From Lichenicola sp965198655 (GTDB taxonomy: Bacteria > Pseudomonadota > Alphaproteobacteria > Acetobacterales > Acetobacteraceae), in NCBI GenBank assembly GCA_965198655.1, contig OZ240668.1, forward strand, positions 1,488,001 to 1,552,000: DNA of 64,000 nucleotides. Direction: 5' to 3'. The translations under genes were made by a program, and so were the position numbers. Shown here piece by piece: positions 60,210 through 64,000 of the stretch. The notes beneath the pieces were generated by a model. It saw nothing but the letters and a program-made list of their open reading frames with translations. It was not told where the DNA came from and made no database searches. Positions within the stretch are counted from its first letter, which is position 1. Every line of letters begins with the position of its first letter.

Positions 60210-60590
60210 GTGCTGAGAGGACGGGAACTACAGGCTGCTGCAGTCGAGCTCGCGAAGTCGGGGATGCGGCCCACCCTCATCGCGGAGACCCTCAACCGGA
60301 AGCAGACCACGATTTGCGCCGCCCTGTCGCACGCGCGGGCCGACGGGGTTGATGTGCCCCGTTTCTCGCCTGGTAAGCCGGGCCCTGCGGTCGCCGCCAG
60401 GATGCAGGCCCGCCGACAAGCGCTGGTCGACCTGAGCCGAGCCGGGCATCCGCCAAGGGAGGTCGCCGAAATCTTCGGATGCACCCCGGCCCACGTGTCG
60501 CAGCAGCTCTTCCGGATGCGCAAGGCGGGCCACGAGATACCTCGAAGCGGTCGCGGGCGTCCGCGACTGGATGCCAGAGCGCAGGCATGA
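60210..60590 (+). CDS. Tandem helix-turn-helix regulator
   Basis: A 126-aa protein made of two similar halves: ELAKSGMRPTLIAETLNRKQ with SPGKPGP, and DLSRAGHPPREVAEIFGCTP with GRGRPR. Each is a Sin-recombinase/homeodomain-like helix-turn-helix followed by an AT-hook-like G-(K/R)-P-G/R tail. AGGAGG five bases before the GTG start is strong. It is the first gene of a three-gene run with ATGA overlaps and is divergent from the second repressor, so it may be the Cro- or CII-like partner. Confidence 0.65.
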   Translation: MLRGRELQAAAVELAKSGMRPTLIAETLNRKQTTICAALSHARADGVDVPRFSPGKPGPAVAARMQARRQALVDLSRAGHPPREVAEIFGCTPAHVSQQLFRMRKAGHEIPRSGRGRPRLDARAQA

Positions 60591-60871
60591 TTGAGGCACT
60601 TGAGGCACAGGCTGCCGACGTGCTCGCTTACGCCGAGGCGCTCCACATCGAACTCACGCTCCTGGCGAACAAGGGCGCCGACCTGTCCCTGTGCCGCGAA
60701 AAGCTGCAGGCGACTGCGCACAACATAGCTGCCATCGCTAGGGTACTTGAGGGCGGATACGACCTGCTGGCCGGGCCGGACGGACGGGATGCTGCGGCGG
60801 TGCAGCGCGCCGTTGTCGCGATCGGGATTGCTCGTGTCCGGGTTGATGAGGACTTGGCCACTGCTGTATGA
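60587..60871 (+). CDS. Unknown 94-aa helical protein
   Basis: Starts in an ATGA overlap with the preceding regulator gene. The product (MIEALEAQAADVLAYAEALH) is mainly helical and soluble. No family recognised. The overlap at both ends shows translational coupling with its neighbours. Confidence 0.55.
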   Translation: MIEALEAQAADVLAYAEALHIELTLLANKGADLSLCREKLQATAHNIAAIARVLEGGYDLLAGPDGRDAAAVQRAVVAIGIARVRVDEDLATAV

Positions 60872-61005
60872 GCTATCCAGTGGTGGTGGAAGCCCGGGCG
60901 CCGAGGAAGTTTTCCGCCCCGACGTGGACCGCGCATACGCCCCGCGGCCCGATTGAAATGAATGCGGAGGACCGCCGGGACTATCGGGTGGCGAGTTCCT
61001 CGTAG
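60868..61005 (+). CDS. Short coupled open frame, unknown
   Basis: A 45-codon frame starting in an ATGA overlap with the preceding gene (MSYPVVVEARAPRKFSAPTW). The coupling supports it, but its last 25 bases overlap the convergent gene 60981-61148. Function unknown. Confidence 0.4.
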   Translation: MSYPVVVEARAPRKFSAPTWTAHTPRGPIEMNAEDRRDYRVASSS

Positions 61006-61148
61006 GCACGCCGGTCCCGCTGGATTGTCTCCTCGAATAGCACCAGCGCCCGCTCCAGTTCGGCCTTCGACATCCGATGGTCAGCCTCTGGCGGCGGGCT
61101 GCTGACGGTAGGCGGGCCGTCCGGCTTGTCGAGGCGGTCGTAATCCAT
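60981..61148 (-). CDS. Unknown 55-aa protein
   Basis: MDYDRLDKPDGPPTVSSPPP leads into a charged helix MSKAELERALVLFEETIQRD ending YEELATR. GGAGGA eight bases before the ATG at 61148 is a strong ribosome site, so the gene is probably real despite its size. The helix could dimerise. No family recognised. Confidence 0.55.
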   Translation of the reverse strand: MDYDRLDKPDGPPTVSSPPPEADHRMSKAELERALVLFEETIQRDRRAYEELATR

Positions 61149-61248
61149 GGCGGGGTCCTCCGGATCGTGAGCAGCAATAGCACAGGGCGGCCCGCATCAC
61201 GTCGGGCGGCCGATTCAGGAGCGGCGGCCTGAGCCGGAGCGTCGCGTG

Positions 61249-61280
61249 GCGGGCGGGGAAGGTCCCCCGCCGCAATTTTT
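61249..61280 (+). terminator. Probable terminator of the helix-turn-helix operon
   Basis: GCGGGCGGGGAA and TCCCCCGCCGC can pair imperfectly, followed by AATTTTT. It lies downstream of the 60210-61005 gene run on the same strand. Confidence 0.4.
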
Positions 61281-61372
61281 CATTTACGTCGAGTTTTCCA
61301 AGCCTCGGCCAGACTGATGTTGGCCTGTCGGAGGATGCAGGGTCTGCCGAAGCCGACAGCTACCGCATTCAC

Positions 61373-61426
61373 ACGGTATCCGCACGGTCTGGATACCGTA
61401 AAAGCACCGTGCTGATACCGTAAAAG
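61373..61426. repeat. GATACCGTAAAAG direct repeats with inverted arm
   Basis: GATACCGTAAAAG occurs at 61392-61404 and 61414-61426, starting 22 bases apart (two helical turns). ACGGTATCC at 61373-61381 is the exact inverse of GGATACCGT at 61391-61399. A related GCACGGTAGCC lies at 61455. Such phased sites suggest cooperative binding by a regulator or replication/recombination protein encoded nearby. Confidence 0.65.
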
Positions 61427-61545
61427 GACGCTTCTTCCACTCCGGAATCTTCGTTGCACGGTAGCCGACATGTGTTGCACACGCTCCCTGCAATCCTATG
61501 CATCCGCATACTGCATCATGGGCTTTCCAGAAAAAGGAGGGCCTA

Positions 61546-62583
61546 ATGATGCGGTCAGATGCTCAAGACCTCCTCCAGCGTGCCGCTGGCGTCATTGAGG
61601 GCGCCAAGTTTGGGAAGATCGCGCACAGCACGGCGCTCGAGTATCGTGTGGTGGCCGACCGTCTTCTACTTGAGCGCGCCACTGCCGGTGCCGCTTGGAC
61701 CGGGCCGACTGCGGGCATCGAGAGCAGAAATACAGCGGCGGTCAGACGCGCCGCCTGGGCACGTCGAGCGGTCGTCGAAGTCGCCGCCGCGTTGCGCGAC
61801 GTCCGGGAGCGTCGCGTCACCGCCGCCGAGGGCGCCGACCGGCTGGCGCTCTGGGTGCCCGAAGCCGAGCGCTGCCCGCCTTTGCCGCGGGGCGACATGT
61901 CCACGGTGCACCGAGCACCCGGGCCGAAGCCGCGGCCTGTGATGTCGAAGCGGGCCGGGCTTCGTGAGCTCCCCGCCGACTGGCTGCAGCATCTCTGGCA
62001 GGCGGCCGTCAATGATGGGCACCGGCACCTCAACGGCCTCGCGATCCTGCTCGTAACAGGATGCCGCCCAGCCGAGGCGACCTACGGCGTTGCCGTGCGC
62101 CGGGTAGATGCGGGGCTCGAAATCAGCATCGTCGGCGCGAAAGTCCGGCCGGGGGCGGGGCAAGTGTGGCGGCGGCTGACGGTGGCGGACGATGTCGACG
62201 GCCCTGCGGCCTATCTGCTGCGGCTGGCGGACGCGGCAGAGGGCGGTGTGGCCCGGGTCGGGGCGGACTGCTCACCAGCGGCGATCTCTATGGCGGTGGC
62301 GAGCTTAGGTCGTGCGGTGAACTTGCCGCGGCCCATCAGCGCATACGATATCAGGCACCAACGGTGTGCGGATGCGCGGATTGCGTTCGGGGGTGACGTG
62401 GAGGAGGTGGCCAGGTGGCTGGGGCACGCGGGATGCGAGAGTTCGAGGTATTACGGGCGGCCTGCTGGTGGCGGGTGCCGTGGTTCGAGGCCGGTGTCGG
62501 TGGTGACGGCGGCACCGGTCATGAGGAGGGAGCGGTCGGGGACGCTGGTTGCTCAGCCGGACCAGGCGGCTGGGCCCGCGTAG
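61546..62583 (+). CDS. Second tyrosine-recombinase-like protein
   Basis: A 345-aa protein. The C-terminal half has recombinase landmarks: LLVTGCRPAEATYGV (Arg in box I), ISAYDIRHQRCADARIAF (box II, where the first His of H-x-x-R-H is Tyr), and VARWLGHAGCESSRYYGR (His and candidate Tyr). The N-terminal 130 residues are helical and could be a core-binding domain. AAGGAGG five bases before the ATG at 61546 fixes the start. The divergence from normal motifs suggests a specialised or inactive recombinase. It lies downstream of the phased repeats and overlaps the convergent membrane gene by 31 bases. Confidence 0.7.
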   Translation: MMRSDAQDLLQRAAGVIEGAKFGKIAHSTALEYRVVADRLLLERATAGAAWTGPTAGIESRNTAAVRRAAWARRAVVEVAAALRDVRERRVTAAEGADRLALWVPEAERCPPLPRGDMSTVHRAPGPKPRPVMSKRAGLRELPADWLQHLWQAAVNDGHRHLNGLAILLVTGCRPAEATYGVAVRRVDAGLEISIVGAKVRPGAGQVWRRLTVADDVDGPAAYLLRLADAAEGGVARVGADCSPAAISMAVASLGRAVNLPRPISAYDIRHQRCADARIAFGGDVEEVARWLGHAGCESSRYYGRPAGGGCRGSRPVSVVTAAPVMRRERSGTLVAQPDQAAGPA

Positions 62584-62834
62584 ATCCTCAGGCCGATGAG
62601 GAACACGAGCAGCACCCCGCAGAGAACGCTCGAAACGATCGAGCCCGCCCGTTTCCGGGGATAGCCTCGCAGCGCGCCGGTCCAGAGGAGCGCCTGGGCG
62701 CCGATAAAGATTGCGGCACAGGCGGCGACCACGATCGAGGTAGACCCACCGACGTAGGCTGCCAATCCGGCCAGCCAACCCGCTATGAGCAGGACGTGTC
62801 CCGGAACCCAAGCAGCGCGTGCTGCCGAGGTCAT
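62553..62834 (-). CDS. Small three-helix membrane protein
   Basis: A 93-aa protein with three predicted membrane helices (VPGHVLLIAGWLAGLAAYVG, SIVVAACAAIFIGAQALLWT, SIVSSVLCGVLLVFLIGLRI). Its ATG overlaps the stop of the upstream gene (ATGA), so it is translated with it. No family recognised. The 3' end overlaps the convergent recombinase gene. Confidence 0.55.
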   Translation of the reverse strand: MTSAARAAWVPGHVLLIAGWLAGLAAYVGGSTSIVVAACAAIFIGAQALLWTGALRGYPRKRAGSIVSSVLCGVLLVFLIGLRIYAGPAAWSG

Positions 62835-63499
62835 GATGGCATGGCCCGGCGGCGGGCCTCGATCTGGTACCGCCGCCACATCTCGTCTTGTCGTGCGGCA
62901 TCACCAGGTGTCGGCGCGTTTAGCGCGTTGCCTAAGGCCATGCCTCCCCCTGCCAACCCGATCCCTGTCGCCATCTTTGCCAACGCCTTCGACCCCGCCG
63001 ACGTCAGGGTCCGGCCAGCCAGCTTGGTCGCGGCAATGGCGACGGCACCGCCGACTAGCTCTTCTGGGAGGAAAGCGGCGACCACTGCGCCCGCCGCGAC
63101 GGGGATCACGATCTTCCATGCATCGGAGGCTAGGGCACCGTAATATGAGGGTGGCTGGTAGGTCGTCTGCCCGACAAGGCCGCGAAAATGCGCCCGCTGA
63201 GCGTCCGGCCAATATCCTGGGCTCAGGCAGAAAGGAAAGAAGTCCGGGTCGGCTAAGAGGGCATCCCGGGTGAGTGCGATCGCCGACACGTGGCTGGTTA
63301 GGCCGGTTTGAACCATCGCCGCTCGGATCGCCGCGTCCACCGCCGACTGTATCGTCGGGGTCCACTGGTAGACGGTCAGCATCGTCCACAAGGCTTTCAG
63401 GAGCCCAGGGTTCTTGCTCGCGTTGACAGTCGCAATCGTCGGACGGTTCGTGAGCTCGCTCAGCATCAGCCCTAAATTAGCGTCGCTCAACACCGCCAT
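62831..63499 (-). CDS. Unknown island protein with hydrophobic C-terminal segments
   Basis: A 222-aa protein from the ATG at 63499 (MAVLSDANLGLMLSELTNRP), with GAGGG six bases upstream. The frame is open to 63592. The first 120 residues look soluble (LLKALWTMLTVYQWTPTIQS). After that come Gly/Ala-rich hydrophobic stretches (VIPVAAGAVVAAFLPEELVG and MATGIGLAGGGMALGNALNA), then a basic end. It resembles the layout of effector or pore-forming proteins, but no family is recognised. It is co-translated with the small membrane protein, so the two may act together. Confidence 0.55.
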   Translation of the reverse strand: MAVLSDANLGLMLSELTNRPTIATVNASKNPGLLKALWTMLTVYQWTPTIQSAVDAAIRAAMVQTGLTSHVSAIALTRDALLADPDFFPFCLSPGYWPDAQRAHFRGLVGQTTYQPPSYYGALASDAWKIVIPVAAGAVVAAFLPEELVGGAVAIAATKLAGRTLTSAGSKALAKMATGIGLAGGGMALGNALNAPTPGDAARQDEMWRRYQIEARRRAMPS

Positions 63500-63597
63500 C
63501 GTCTGCCCTCTGTTTCGGCGGTAACGCAACAACATTTGCGCCGTTTCTGCCAGCGGAATCATCTTCGTCACCGCCGACAACCGATCCAGCATCGATC

Positions 63598-64000
63598 ATG
63601 GCCTATCCTCGCCCGACTCCCTCGATTGTATGGCGCCTGGTCCACGAGCAAGACGTGCCGATGCGCCAAGCCGCCGAGCGGCTCAACATCAGCACGTCCG
63701 AACTCCTGGTTCTGCTGGCCACATACTGCCCGCCGCCCGCACCCAAGCCCCCGCCCCGTCCGGTTGCCGCACCGACCCCGATGCCCGTATCGGCACGGGT
63801 GCGCCCCGGCGTACACAGGCGCATCGACGTAGTCGAAGCATGGCGGCTCGCCGAGCAGGGTGCCTCTGCGGCACAGATCGCAAAGGCCATGGGATTCGGC
63901 CCGGATGGCATCGAGAAAGCTCTTGAGCGGGAGTCCGTCCGTCGCGGCTGCCCTCCGCCGACGCAGGTTGCCCCAAGGCAGCCGACAAACGCTGAGCAAG
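63598..64000 (+). CDS. Partial helix-turn-helix protein at the right edge
   Basis: An open frame from ATG 63598 (MAYPRPTPSIVWRLVHEQDV) that runs off the window after 134 codons. Two helix-turn-helix-like units are visible: VPMRQAAERLNISTSELLVL and WRLAEQGASAAQIAKAMGFG, joined by a Pro-rich linker. It resembles the tandem regulator at 60210 in design. Its start lies five bases from the alternative upstream start of the divergent gene, so the two genes share a control region. The ribosome site is weak. Confidence 0.5.
   Translation, partial: MAYPRPTPSIVWRLVHEQDVPMRQAAERLNISTSELLVLLATYCPPPAPKPPPRPVAAPTPMPVSARVRPGVHRRIDVVEAWRLAEQGASAAQIAKAMGFGPDGIEKALERESVRRGCPPPTQVAPRQPTNAEQ

Larger units (their letters stand above)
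61149..61545. other. Intergenic region with operator-like repeats
   Basis: About 400 bases before the second recombinase-like gene. It holds a hairpin with a T-run (61249-61280) and the GATACCGT repeat cluster (61373-61426). Short frames on both strands lack ribosome sites. Confidence 0.45.
54163..64000. mobile_element. Integrated genomic island or prophage, left part
   Basis: It starts at tRNA-Ser, with integrase, excisionase, CI-like repressor with operator, several unknown small genes, a second repressor with divergent regulators, and a second recombinase-like gene. No virion, tail or conjugation gene is seen, so it may be the early region of a prophage or an integrative island. The right attachment site is not in the window: the tRNA 3' segment is not repeated downstream. 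GC is slightly lower and more variable than in the core genes. Confidence 0.75.

Overview
The window is very GC-rich DNA with the codon habits, overlapping ATGA/GTGA gene junctions and gene content of an alphaproteobacterium. A rhodospirillalean or acetic-acid-bacterium-like relative is the likeliest source. This is inferred from gatCAB, glnE, a glycogen debranching enzyme, HtpG, RuvX, an alphaproteobacterial-type small RNA and many small secreted proteins. No 16S rRNA is present, so the assignment stays an inference.

Left part (1-14.4 kb): aat, a tandem pair of paralogous secreted proteins, an intact-looking IS630 element (2194-3245) inserted inside the stop codon of the second paralog, bcp overlapping glnE, a secreted glutaminase of the fungal GtaA type, and a giant AsmA/DUF3971 protein. 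A roughly 120-bp multi-hairpin repeat occurs three times (3281, 14386, 16711), and two same-orientation copies bracket glgX.

Signalling and scavenging part (16.9-31.9 kb): a Crp/Fnr regulator, a histidine-kinase-like protein that has lost its phospho-accepting His, a PAS-GGDEF-EAL protein and a propeller-GGDEF protein. These are followed by a tiny secreted protein with a doubled PLCGHHY motif. A phosphorus-scavenging pair comes next: a histidine acid phosphatase split into two ATGA-overlapping frames, and an S1/P1 nuclease. Then come rmuC, an OmpR/EnvZ-type pair and a Tyr/Gly/Phe-rich lipoprotein.

Export and housekeeping part (32-54.2 kb): a three-gene RND efflux operon, a lower-GC patch with an IS5-type element that split an older reading frame, an alpha/beta hydrolase with a beta-propeller partner, dgt, a nicotinamidase-like protein whose catalytic Cys is Ala, htpG, a lytic transglycosylase, an orphan small-RNA locus with its own promoter and terminator, hutG-like, tRNA-Val, ruvX, gatCAB and tRNA-Ser(GCT).

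Genomic island (54.2 kb to the right edge): a tyrosine integrase points at the 3' end of tRNA-Ser. Behind it lie an overlapping excisionase, a CI-like repressor with a perfect 18-bp palindromic operator, an unknown three-helix membrane protein, and small unknown genes. A second repressor is bracketed by a 43-bp inverted repeat, and tandem helix-turn-helix proteins and a second recombinase-like gene follow. Both S24-type repressors have lost the catalytic Ser, so they are unlikely to self-cleave. The island's other end and its main cargo lie outside the window.
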